Assembly (NCBI GenBank): GCA_029531795.1
Contig: JAPEIS010000001.1
Coordinates: 4,650,001-4,714,000, forward strand
DNA length: 64,000 nt
Reading direction: 5' to 3'
DNA from: Sclerotinia nivalis
Taxonomy: Eukaryota; Ascomycota; Leotiomycetes; Helotiales; Sclerotiniaceae
Below the pieces are notes generated by a model. That model was not told the DNA's origin. It ran no database searches and worked only from the letters and a program-made list of their open reading frames with translations. The translations under genes and the position numbers were made by a program. Within the stretch, counting starts at the first letter, position 1; each line of letters begins with the position of its first letter. This document shows positions 11,197 to 23,100 of this stretch, in pieces.

Positions 11197-13093
11197 GTTT
11201 TGGATCACGTGGGCTGCAATTCAAGAGCTGAACCTGGGTGGATTCCTTTTGGTCTTTGCTTTCTTCGCGGGCAAATTATGCGGATTGTGAAGATATTTCG
11301 AATGGCGAAGGCGTTGTGCTACCTGTGGGCTGGGGTAGAGCTTTCACAAAAAGGACTTGAAGAACATACGAATCCTTACAATGAAGTGCAAAGTAATACT
11401 GCATTGTATAAGCAGGATTATCTTATGTGGTCTACTCTTATTCAAACTATTTAAGCCTCAGACAGCAGAACATCCATCAAATATTGGATTTCTTTTTTTC
11501 TTCACCTTAAAATCATTGTGATTTTGTTGAATCTCAAGCTAGTTGCATCCCATTAGAATATCTCAGCTAGAGCCTTGACTGTGGAACTCAAGGAACCGTG
11601 ATAATGGATAATTACGTATTCAATCAAGCTGCTAGCTAGCTAAATGTGTAAAGTGGAATTGCTATTATAGCTCATGATCAGAAAGAAAGGCATCAAAACA
11701 AGGAGGTAGGCTTCAATTCACTTAAAATCAATTGATGGGAAAGAGTGTGCTAGCACCCTAAGCAGGTCCTAGAAGATGTTTGTGATACTGATTGTTATGA
11801 ATCGGAAGCCAACAAAATTTTGAGCCCATAAGCTCTAATTCATCACTTCATGTGTGGCAAGTTAGTTTTTTCGTGATATATGTCACTCGCCATCTTTTTG
11901 TAGCAGCAGCTTTTTTTCACCAAATTTCTCCTTCCTAAAAAGCAGCACAGAAGCTCAACTCCCACCTACCAACAGGAAAAGATATTCCATATCCTAAAAA
12001 ATTGTCTGTATGTCGTGACTACAGGTGTGTCGATATGTCTTTTGCTGAATCAAGCGTCGCCTACAAGGCTTGGCGAAGCTCCACTTTTGATGGTCCCAGT
12101 TTTAAATGTCCCATGGAAAGGAAATATCAGAGCTGAGGAGGACAATTTGGGACAAGTAGTAGAGAATATGGAGCAGGAAAATTAGTCTACTGAGAGATTT
12201 TCCGGAAACGTCGAGCTTGAATCTATAGGTTCAGAGACAAGAAAAGCGGAATAACTATGAAGCTAATCAAAGGCACGACAAATAGCTAGAACAAGAAATA
12301 GAGGAATTAACGAGGGAGGCCTAATTATCTGAGCATTTCCAGGAAAGGTTGGTGCAAAAAGCCAAGGTTTGACAGCTGTCAAACTTCTCTGATTAGGAAA
12401 TACTGGGATTTAGAGGAAAAAAAGAAGGGCTATAAGTTTATGAAAGTAGATGAGATACACCACATTAGCAAGTATTTGTGGTTTAATCGATGTTAAATTG
12501 TTTCGATCTTAAATCTCAGAGGTGGATATAAATCAATAAAAGGACGGTCTTGTTGGATGCAATACTGAGAGGAGATGTAAGTTTCGTGTATAATTCACTC
12601 ATCACTTCACTGAACTCAAACTGTAAATTTTTGCCCTTCAATGTAACCACCCTGATGACAGAGGCAGCGGATTACTTCAAGCTCTGCTTGTTATGTCTGC
12701 CAAGTTTTCCTAATTAACCCCCCTGACTCAAAGATCAAACTTAAAATGGAGCTTGAATACATCTTTCGACATATTGATTGAATGGGAGCCCATCCTCTCA
12801 CATTCCAAACCGTCGTTCACTCGCTAAGCTTCTCAAAGCCCCATCAATCACCCCAGCTTTGAAAATCATCTCCGATCGCCCAATGCATTTATCTACAAGT
12901 GGGAACTCCACGACGAAGATCTCAGCGGGGATTAGAGCCAGCTCCACATCGCGTATCAGATTTTTGATCGCCCGCTTCAAAGCATAAGACTCAGCTCCTC
13001 ACTTCATCGAATTTCTGATCCATTTATCTCTCCCTGTTAATTTGATCCTTTCCACCGTCAACCGCAGCAGCTAAATTACAAACATCATTCAAA
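11197..13093. other. Intergenic region with possible decayed sequence
   Basis: AT-rich, no intact gene. A broken coiled-coil-like frame is described separately at 12130-12375. The short opposite-strand frame at 12798-12980 is open but carries no recognisable family motif. Confidence 0.4.
12130..12375 (+). pseudogene. Possible decayed coiled-coil coding fragment
   Basis: From about 12130, short peptides such as EEDNLGQVVENMEQEN and, in another frame from 12259, EANQRHDK / LEQEIEELTREA / LSEHFQERLVQKAKV are separated by stop codons. The composition is that of a coiled coil and recalls the tail of member C. It could be a relic of a further family member, but no N-terminal domain is visible upstream, and chance is not excluded. 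Confidence 0.25.
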
Positions 13094-13914
13094 ATGGTCT
13101 ACAACTCAGTCATTGATCAACTCTGGCGCATGGTCGTTGAAGAGGAACGTTCTAATCGTGGACCTACGTCTGAAAGGAATTTTTTCAAAAAGGTACAAGA
13201 TATCACATCGGATGTACGTAGATCAGTTACTTGGCCAACGCCTCTGGATGATGCGCAAATGGAGAAGCAAGAATATCAAATTGAGTTGAAGGTGTGGGAA
13301 TATTACTGTAAGTACTTGCAAATTGTAACAAGAGGCATGCTACCACAAGACTGACAAAGGTCCCTTTAGTCAAAGAAAACCGAGGCAGGAAAGACATGAT
13401 AGGTTATGAGATTATAGCATTCCCCGGCGTTGCACCTTTTTTTGACCCTCTACCAAACAATCGATTGACGGAACAAGAATCTGCTCAGCGAGCCAGTGAA
13501 CCCAGTTCTGAGTCCAACACAAAAGTAGCCATCAAGACTGAACAAACAAGTCTGGAACGTCCAGAGGAAACTCTTGCCGACAGAGAAGTCAGATTGAGCG
13601 CAAAGATCGCACAATTGAAGAAAGAGGCACAGGACTTAGCCTTGGAGGCTTACAATGATAGTCTTAAACTGAATAAAGAAGCTGTTCTCGAGTATCACAG
13701 ACTTAGAAGGGTTGCGTTTGAGGAGAGCAAGAAGCATGTCCAGAAGGTTGAAGCAATCAATTCTGAAGTCGAGAGGCTCCATGGAGTTTTGCGACGTATG
13801 GGATTTGTGGAGCAAGAGACAGAAAAGGCTAAAGAGAAAATGGTTGAGGCTAGGAAAGAGTACGAAAATCTTCAGCGGGAGGCCAAGCGTCTGCAAATGG
13901 AAGCAGATGTTTGA
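13094..13914 (+). CDS. Unrecognised paralogous family, member C (coiled-coil tail)
   Basis: Exon 1 13094-13307 and exon 2 13370-13914, with a 62-nt phase-1 intron (branch point CTGAC, acceptor TTTAG), give 252 residues. The N-terminal domain has the family pattern: VIDQLWRMVVEEERSNRG, a Phe-containing helix NFFKKVQDI and the closing LKVWEYY just before the intron. Exon 2 opens with a short block (AFPGVAPFFDPLPNN) similar to AFPAKDPRIDNPLPQ in member D, then a Ser/Glu linker, then about 110 residues of continuous heptad-like coiled coil (from ETLADREVRLSAKIAQL to the C terminus). The tail suggests self-association or partner binding. No catalytic motif, signal peptide or membrane segment seen. 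Start context TTCAAAATGG is the same as in member D. Confidence 0.78.
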
Positions 13915-16457
13915 TTGGGATAATTTTCCGCGTCCAAGCTTGTGATGGTAGGGGCATCCTTGGTGGGTAGTTTCTTCTTCCTCACACTGCAGCCTCGCCG
14001 TACAAGAATATCTTAGTATCAGCTTCAAGAATTTATGAGGCAGGAGTTATAATAAGCTCATCGTTATTGCCATAGTCCTGTGTACTACTCTGCTATTGCG
14101 GAAGCTCAACATCATTGACATAAATGCCAGATTATGCAGCCATTGGTATTTTCTAAATCGGTATTTGATATCTATGTTTTATACTACTCTGCTTTATGTT
14201 TTTTTTTATCCTTCATCTGCATAAAGAAAGCCGTTATACACGGTGGCTCTTCCAAAGTATCATATCATCACCAAAATGAATTACTAACAGGCTCTTCTAG
14301 TGTATGTAGACCTGACAAGGAAAAGGAATGCTTGGTCTTCTGGAAAAGGAGGAGTTAGTGGCGGGGATTTTTTACCTAGTACTTCAACAGGATACAAAAT
14401 TATGTCTCTAGCCACGAGTACTCTATAAATGTTGGAGGTCTAGATCTCAACAATGGCTTATCTCGTCTGGGTGCAATTTTGTAAGGTTCTTTCACTAAAC
14501 AAACCCAGGAAACAAACTTACTGTTTTCTCTGTAGTTACTCCACAAGAAGTTAATATGACGGGATAAAGCCCTGCACTGCGTCATTTACACTTACAATCC
14601 ATTAATCGACCATCCGCAAATAACAATGCACGGGCGTGACAGAAGCCCCTTTTCCAGTCACGGCCAACCATTCAATTGTTTCAAACCCTACAGCTACCGC
14701 TCCTGGGCCTTTTCTATAACATAGAAATCTATTCACAAAGGGAAAGTAGAACTCAGATTTGGTAGAAGAGGAATCTATCTGGGGAGGTGCGAGAAAGACA
14801 CAGTATCTGACCAAATATTCCCAGTCGTTCAGCGATAAGAAATGGGACAAGGTAATAGCCGAGGTGGAACAAAAGCTTATTGATGAGCAGCTCGAATAAT
14901 ACTCTTGGCGGTTAGAACTATTCTCTCAACTTAAATAGTGATGTTCACATCGAAGATAACATTCATATCAAATGTGATAGCAAGCTTGGTTTCCGTGAAG
15001 GCGAAATTATTATCCAGAACACGGGACATCCCGTGGCTCCTCATATGGGTCCGGAAATGGAATATTTAAGCCATTCGCCAAAGATAAATCTGAATTACAA
15101 GTAACCATTTTAATGTGATCAGAAGAGAGCATATATGAGTCTCAAATTCAAGGCAAAAGCGGGTAATAAGAGGCAGGAGGATACTAATTTGCATACTAAG
15201 CGGCAATATGGAGATAGATGATTTAAAATTGTTAGCTTTATTGTACTAATAAAAGAACCGAAAGAGCCCAACTTCTGTGATAAAGCTTAAGAATTGTCCG
15301 AACTCATTAATTTCAGGCGTTGTGGGCAGTTTGTTCATTTCACTGTCACCATTCTCCATGTACAAATGCATTTTCCACGTTCATAATTTTTGATGCTTTC
15401 TACCTAAGTGACAATCGCACCTTCACAAGAAAACGATCTTCCCACAAATACCTTCATTGATTATCCAAGAAATCATTGCCCAGTAAACTAAGACTTTAAT
15501 ACTTATTACTACAATGTAATACAACGGCTTCATTACTTGTAAGTATCCCACACAACCCTTGGAAAGATGTCAGGAAGTTAGTCCCTCATCCTGTTCCGCC
15601 GCAGCGAAAGTAGCCATCAATGGTCCAATCGACGACAGAGGCGGAGTTTTGTCCCTTAGTACTCAATGTGAGGAGGGATTCAACAGGTAGAGACTGGTGT
15701 TTGATGGCAGTTCAACCATAGTTTGACACAATAGCCAAAGTGTTCTCAAACATGCAGAACATGGGAGATTGTACATGGGGTTTTTCAAGTGTCATAGTAT
15801 GCAGTTGACTGCAAGGCTGGTTTAATCATTTACTGGCCATTTGAACATAGCTTTCTATGGATACTCTCATCTAAACCACGGTAAAAGGATATAATCAAAG
15901 CCATAGCGAAGCGGGCATTTCTAAAGAAACATTCAATATGGATTTTACAGCATTCCAGTTAAGGGCGGGAGCCCAATGGAAACACAGAGTATTCACGTTT
16001 CTAACCAATATCGTACGGCTAACATCCGATATAACCGAAAATCCTTTAATAAAACGTAGTGGACCGAGGCTAAGATTGCCATTGAAGAAGAAGCAATCAT
16101 ACTTGGTTTAGTAGTCCACCAACGGAGCTTAGCGAGTTGAAGAATCAGGTCATATACGTACGATATTAGGTACGATGTTGACTTTTCCACTCCAAAGTAC
16201 CTACATTTGAGATTTTTGCTACAACCCGATAGATACTTTTGTAAATCTTCAGAAGCTTCGAGCGTAAGCAATTTAATTACAATAACCCCCGCTAAAACTT
16301 CCACCCCTTTTTCTTAATCCATCATATCTTCCAGCTTCAGCATAAATTTATCTCATAAACAAAACAACTACATAAGTATCAACCACTTTTTCTTAAAAAG
16401 AAGGGACAACATAAAGATCAGCTGTATTCGAGATATCAAGTCAAAGAAATCTTCAAA
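13915..16457. other. Intergenic region with family remnant
   Basis: About 2.5 kb, AT-rich, with no intact gene. Coding-like scraps occur at about 14330-14480 and 14756-14899 (the latter listed separately) and near 15590-15690. The rest shows nothing I can support. Confidence 0.4.
14756..14899 (+). pseudogene. Remnant related to family member D
   Basis: A 47-residue open segment ends at a TAA (14897-14899). It contains SFSDKKWDKVIAEVEQ followed by LIDEQLE. This resembles the stretch NSDERWDKECAIQQAEDEE in exon 2 of member D. The frame is closed by a TAG a few codons upstream (14744-14746), and no matching first exon was found, so it looks like the tail of a lost family gene. It could also be the last exon of a gene whose earlier exons I failed to assemble. 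Confidence 0.4.
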
Positions 16458-17320
16458 ATGGCCGACAAAGAAGTTACAACCCCAGTAGGTGGACAGCGAA
16501 CTCCGAAAAAATATGAAACAGTGCTTCCAGAACTCGGACGTCTACTTCTTAGTCAACACTTACCATCTGTAGATGGAAAAGTTGTTACAGTAGATGAATT
16601 TGCCGCCGCAGTGGAGAAAGCAACCGCTCACATCCAAAGCAAGAAAGTATTTCTTCAACTCCAAATTCTTCGACCAGATTACATACAATTTCTTATCGAT
16701 CGGGAAGCCTGGGAAACTTTTTGTAAGCATCTACTTTATTATTTTACGTCTTCAAAGCAACACCGAGCTAATTTTCCTCCAATAAAGGCGGAGGACCAAG
16801 TCAAAAGGAACGTGTAAATTACAGAGCCTTTCCTGCGAAAGATCCCCGAATCGATAATCCTCTTCCTCAATACTTCGACCCCGGCACACTCACACCCGAC
16901 AGCTACTGTCTCATATACCGCGACAATGTACACCCTGCCTGTCCAAAGTGCAACTGTGGCACCATATCCTCACGATCCGATTATACAAATCAAAAACCCT
17001 ACAGTGATGGTGGGATTCGCGTAACTACTCCTGAAGAAGAATTTGCTGCTTTCCGCGTGAGGCTTGAAGCTGAGTCTAAGAGAATGGGCTACAAGAATTC
17101 AGATGAGCGTTGGGATAAAGAATGTGCGATTCAACAGGCTGAGGATGAAGAGAACGAAAGAAAAGAAGTTGAGGCGCAGAAATTGGCTAGATTGAAGGCA
17201 GAGAAACAGGCTGGGAAGGAGGTGACGGAGGTGAAGGAAGTGACGAAGAAGGCAAAGAATTCCCGGAAGAAAAAAGGAAACAAGATTGAAAGATGCATAT
17301 CGCGTTGTTCTACTATGTAA
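16458..17320 (+). CDS. Unrecognised paralogous family, member D (Cys-rich, basic tail)
   Basis: Exon 1 16458-16722 and exon 2 16788-17320, joined by a 65-nt phase-1 intron, give 265 residues. The N-terminal domain is the longest of the four (88 residues): after a short polar leader come YETVLPELGRLLL, GKVVTVDEF, a helix, and the closing REAWETF just before the intron. Exon 2 begins CGGPSQKERVNYRAFPAKDPR, has a cysteine group CPKCNC at mid-length that could bind metal, and finishes in an acidic then strongly lysine-rich helix (KKAKNSRKKKGNK) that looks like a nucleic-acid-binding or nuclear-localisation segment. Start context TTCAAAATGG. No known domain; function unknown. Confidence 0.75.
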
Positions 17321-20184
17321 GGAAGGGGGTAAGCTGCGTTGCGAGATAGGGGCTGTTTTCGCGGTGACTTAGCATGATCTTCATGAAATGCGGTGGGGGC
17401 ACTGGGGAATTCGGTGGCGATGCTTTATTGTACGTTCGTCTTTCCTTTCATGCTATCTAATAGAAATGACGATATCAAGTCTTTGATATCTAACTCTAGT
17501 AGTAGTCAATGAATAGGTAACTAGGACATTTTTCTTCGTTTTTTCGTTTATTTACAAGCTTTGGTGTACCAGATATGATTGTATTACACAAGTTCAGGTG
17601 GCATTTTGAAGATGAGGATTCCTGGTAGAAATTGATGACTCCTCAACGAAGCCAGTACTTGTCTCTTTTACTGCTAAGTAATAGCACACATACGTTTTTG
17701 AGGGTTTTAACCCTCTATAGTCTAGTTTAGTCAATCAATATACAAGACTAATATCCCCACCCTATGGAAGTGCTCATTATGTTTTCTGGGAGATGTTTTT
17801 CCTGGGCAGGGCGAGGGGCAAATGAATAATTCACAAAGGTGGAATGCACAGTTAAGAGAGCGCCAGATGTGCTGTAAGCTGTAGATTCAATGCTACCGTA
17901 AACTTTTAATGGTAATCGCAGGTATTTTTGTGCCAAAAACACTATTGAATATGGGTGCGAATAATTGCCGGCCCAAGATGTAGTGGAGGCTTAGATTTTC
18001 ATTCTGGACCTTTTAAGAGATTAGAATCTCTGAAGTTAAAGTGGAGGGAACATGGTTTCATAAGTGGTGGGAAATTCGGATGTGGTGAATCGGCAAGTAA
18101 GGACATAAGATGAGGTATTAATAATGGAGTTATATTCTCCATGAGCAACTCGAAATAGTTACTGAGCATGCACAAATGACTTTAAATGGTCTTATTGTTA
18201 GAAATAGTTGAACAGAGAACAAATGATGATGATGATTTATGTCTCTTGCTGTGTATATAATCGTCAAGTTCTTTGCGTTTGGATGTTTCAAGCGCCGGGA
18301 AGAGATAAATGTAAGAAGCAGAGGATATGTGTAGTTTATATCAACAGAGCGAGGACTGTTGATCATATTACGCAGAAATACAAATTATCTCGGTTAGGCC
18401 GCGGGATTAAGCTGAAATTCTGAACCTAACTATAGATACAAGCTGTTTAAGTTTAAATAATTCAATTATTTTCCATAATTGACCATATGCATCTAACCAA
18501 GAATAGACATCATGCTCCGTCCCTAAATGCCTTAACACCAGTACAATTCTATTCCACATACGGTATCCTATAGTCTACACTAGAGTGTTCACTCTAACAT
18601 GATGTGCGTTTCTTTGATGAATCAATATATCCATTTTGCCATTGGAAGTGGCGAGACACCGATATAGGCCGCAGCGAAATATATCTGGTTCGCATTTCAT
18701 ATGCGCTTTCTTGATATGCACAGGCAAAAAAAGTTACCACCAGGTATAAAGTATATATAATATATATTGGTCTCAAGCTGCCATTCGCGTCCGCCTTTCA
18801 ACTGAGTGGAAATGCCAACTCGAAGTTGACACTCCAACCCAAGAATGAGCTTAGAAGATTCCATAAAAGTGTACCATTAAGCACAAAAGTTAGGTGAGAC
18901 TTCCTATGTCCACCCATCAAGCAATTTGCTAACAGCTCCAACAGCTCCCATTCAACAACCGGGGCCTGTCAACGGGAACAACCAGCGGCTTTACTTATAG
19001 GAACGTCCTCACCACAGTCTTTGGCGTCATCTCCATTATATGACTGCAATAATCCTCTGTCAAAGTCATAGATCCTACCAGACCTCGGTGGCGAATACCT
19101 CGCTAGGGAATACTGAAGCAGTGGATAGCTCCCAAGTAGCCCAATGCGCAGTCCCAAAGCCTCTTTAACACATGTTTAGGACGGGACAGCAGAGTGCAGA
19201 GTGTGGATGCCCACAGCTGGATGGACCACTCTCGACTGATAACTAAAAAGTTACTCTACGAGGCTCTGATATCCAAATTTGGCTTGCAACACTTCTACTC
19301 GGGTTGTTTGTTCGATCAGTAGGCTTGGGTGGAGGAATGATTGCTTGATTGAATTGGCATGGTGGTGCTATTTCGCTTTTTCAGAGAGTCGTAGATAATG
19401 AATCGGTAGAGAAATGAAAAGATTCCTGATCCCTAGACATACTGCTCTGTAATATTAATAGAATAAAAGTTGACTATTCCACCGAAGACTCTACAAAATT
19501 TGTTGCCAAAGATATCTCGTGTGTGTCACGTCAGGTGTGGGAATATAACTCAACTGCAAAATTTAGCAGGAGCCCATGATAGTCTAGCGTCGCTAAAATC
19601 AACCAGCCAATCGAAAAAGTCGCCCACTCAACTCTTTTTTCTCTTCGCCGGCTTGCTTCTTTATATCCTCATCTCACGTGGATGATTGGAAAACTACAAA
19701 GGCATCATTGTGACAATATTACTCGTGAATCTCCTTCGCCATGTTATCTGTTGATGGCTCAAGGGCTGTCAATATGAAATATCGGTACATTCCAATCGCT
19801 CGTAGTGTAAGGGAGAATTGTTCAAATGCCAGTTAGATATCTAGGAGATATCAATCCGCCTACAAGTAGGAATGCATTCTCGCATTCCTTCTCAGAAGCG
19901 CCATGACAACTTCTACATCTTGGCACTACCTGTTTGTTGTTTCTCTTTCCTGTCGTCTTTCTATCAATACTGTCTTTACAATAAATTCCCATGTCTTTAC
20001 AATAAATTCCCAATAGATTGATATTGCAAGTGCAGATATCATGCCAACCGATAGAAAAGTTTCCTTCACGATCTTATTATCCACGTTCATTTAGATTCTA
20101 CCACCGAAGCAAGGGCATCGAAAATAGAGCTTGGAAATTCCGCGATACGTTCAATTAATTATCTTGTACAATTGATATTTCAAC
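17321..20184. other. Long gene-free AT-rich stretch
   Basis: Nearly 2.9 kb with no supported gene on either strand; all frames are short and without features. A 21-bp unit is repeated twice in tandem at 19971-20012. The last few hundred bases should hold the promoter of the long membrane protein gene. Confidence 0.4.
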
Positions 20185-23100
20185 ATGCCTCCTCCGTCTA
20201 TAGGAGCAGAGATTCCGATCGGTTCGACAACCATACCGCTTGGGGGGATTATTGGTATTGCCATTGGCGGTGCCATTGTGTTGATTGTGGTTGGAGTTAC
20301 AGCAGTTACATATGTTAAACGAAACCATCGGAATGCAGTCAGACTCCGAGAGAACAAAGCTGGAGGCGGCAAGGAGACGAGCTTGGCTGCTCGAGCAAAT
20401 TCATCACCATATTCTCTTCCTCTTTTCGCGACTCCTTACCATTATCTACCGCCTAGGAATGCCCCTCGACGACGTGGCACGGTGGTACATACAAGCTTTA
20501 TTGATGAGGATGAAGATGAGGAGGATGATAACATAGTCAGGCCAGGCACGAAAAGATCATCAGGACCGAAAAGCCTTTTTCAAAAACAGAGATCCAGCAT
20601 TAGAGATTCGTGGCCATTGGCATCTAGAGTTCAAACTACCACAGCACCGCTTCCACGTGTTCAGTCAGAGAAAAACATACGAATCAATTGTGTCGCCCCT
20701 CCAGGATATGTTCTCTCCGAGCCGCAACGTCCGAAGAGAACATTTTCTAGGAAGTCTCCTGTCAAAAATTCAGATTCAGTAGAGGATATCACAATCGTTG
20801 ATGGAGAACCAAGAATGAGGCACGGCAGGCACCGATCGAACTCAGAGAACCAATTATCTTCAATTCTGAAGTCGACATCTCAACGTCTAAGGGACACCCA
20901 CAGACAATCTGTGAGGAGGAGTTGGAACAATCTTGGCAAATTTCCAGGATCTCCTCCCAAACAGAGGTTACCGAGCCCGCCATTAAACAAAGCCACAGAA
21001 AGCAGGGAGGTTTTACTCGCTCTTGAATGTTCTACGCCAGATAACGATTCCCTTCAGGAATTACAGTCACCAAGAACACCAAGCCCAAGAAAAAGAGTTC
21101 CACGAACTGCTGGTAGAGCGTTTAAGAATCGAGGACGATTACCAACACCTTCTGGAGAATCTGATGACAGCCTTTGCGGAATCGATACGCCCGATCTTGT
21201 TATTCCAGCACAGCTTACATCGCCAAGTAAAAGTGGACGAAGGCTTGAACAGCGACATCGGATGAATCTCTCTCCCACGAAAGGTTCTGCTAGTGCAGTA
21301 AAAACGCATCTTGCCTCGAAATCATCACTCACAAGCGATCCTTTCTTCTCCTCTGTGAAGAGCGCAAAAGTTACTCCATCTACTACAATATACGGACCAC
21401 AGCCTCGTTACATGAGAAAGGCTACTTTTGGGCAAGAAGAAACAAAGGAGGAGCCAGAGAATTATGGAGATTTACCCTTGAAAAATATCTCAGGCAATCA
21501 CTTGGGGCCACTGGTCAAGGAACCTCGACATCCACCTCAATCGTCAGAGCTCAATCCGTTCCAATGGTCACCCAAGGAGGCTATGCAGTCACGATCTATG
21601 TCAGCAAGTCCCAACAAGGTTATATCAAAAAGGAAAGGTCATAAGCGATCTAATGTTGTTAGAATTTCTGGCTTGTCCAGACCCACAAGCGTTAGTGTTG
21701 TTCATGAAGAGTCAGAAGGTGACTCCCCTAGCATGACAACAATATCTCGGCCAACTCTTCGTGTAGTAGAGCCAAGTCCTTCGTGTACTTCACTCGCTAG
21801 TCGACAATCTAGTGCGCTTGTGCCACGGCCACCATCTGTGTCTACTTTCAATCCAAGCATTTCCGTACCGTCTTTAAAGCCAGAGTCGCGGCAGGTATCT
21901 TTGAGTCGTGAGGAATCCACACCACAACCTCCTCTAAAGATCAATCCGACCTTCAACATCCCACCACTTAAGCCCGTGGAGAGACATACACCTCCAGAAT
22001 TAGAAGAGTACTCCCCCACGCCACCGTCTTCAAAAGTCAATCCAATTCTAAATTTTCCATCCTTGAAGCCAGTAGAACGGTATATATCCGAGTCACCAGA
22101 CCTGGAGGAATACTCACCTACCTTGTCAGTTTGTAATTATTACGCCGAAAACATTAATTCTGAAGTCGAATTCTTTAAACACGCTCGGTCGTCACTTGCT
22201 ATGAAGTCTCAGGTCCGCCGTCACTGTCAAAACATTGATGAGGAAATCATAAGCCCCGATACTCCCACTGATACCTTAGTATCCTTCCCGGCACTTCCTT
22301 CACGAGAACCTGCAATTGAAAAAGGAGACCGAGTCAACCCCCCGGATCTTCTAGAATCTTTGAGATCAGGACGTCCACCATCACTAGCTAGCAACCCATC
22401 CAGTTTTCCTCGGCTATCAAATACCAACATCACAATGATTAGACCACCAAGCCCTAAACGAGTATCTTTCAGTGAAATCCCTAATAATAGACCATCTAGC
22501 CCCACTCGCCTCTCTCAATCCTTCACGAACACTGCCAATAATGCACTAGTCCTAGGTCCCAGACCCTTCTCTCGCGCCAAGGCTCCATCACCTTTAACCA
22601 TTTCATCAGTCTCCTTGCCGGCTCCTCCAATTCTCAGCAATCCTCTCCCGATTCCTGTTCATCTCACTGGACCTCGTCCGGAACCCTACAAATCAGCCTC
22701 TTACAGCTCCGCGATGACTGCTTTCACATACAATACACCGAACTCCACGCGTGACTCAATCGCCACAAGCATTGGTCTCTTGCGTCGAATGAATTCGGAG
22801 ATTTCTTGTATTAGTGCCGGAGATACCGATTCTTCTCCCATGGTGCCTGGAATTGGTCTGGATTGGGGCGATCGCCGCCGCATGAGCCGTGCATCTCGTT
22901 TCTACCTCTCGATCGGCTCACCTATTGATGGTGCACCTGTCCCAAACCATCGATCTTCTCTCAGTATGCTCTATCCAAATTCTTATTCTGCATATTCTAG
23001 CTCTTATTTTCCGCAAGGCAATGATTCAAGTACCAGTATCAATAGCATTGGTGAAAGACGGCAGTCTAGGAGTGATTTAATGAATCCTAATTACGGGAAT

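Noticed and set aside
19971..20012. 21-bp tandem duplication
   Set aside because: Only two copies in intergenic DNA; no sign of an attachment site, array or function.
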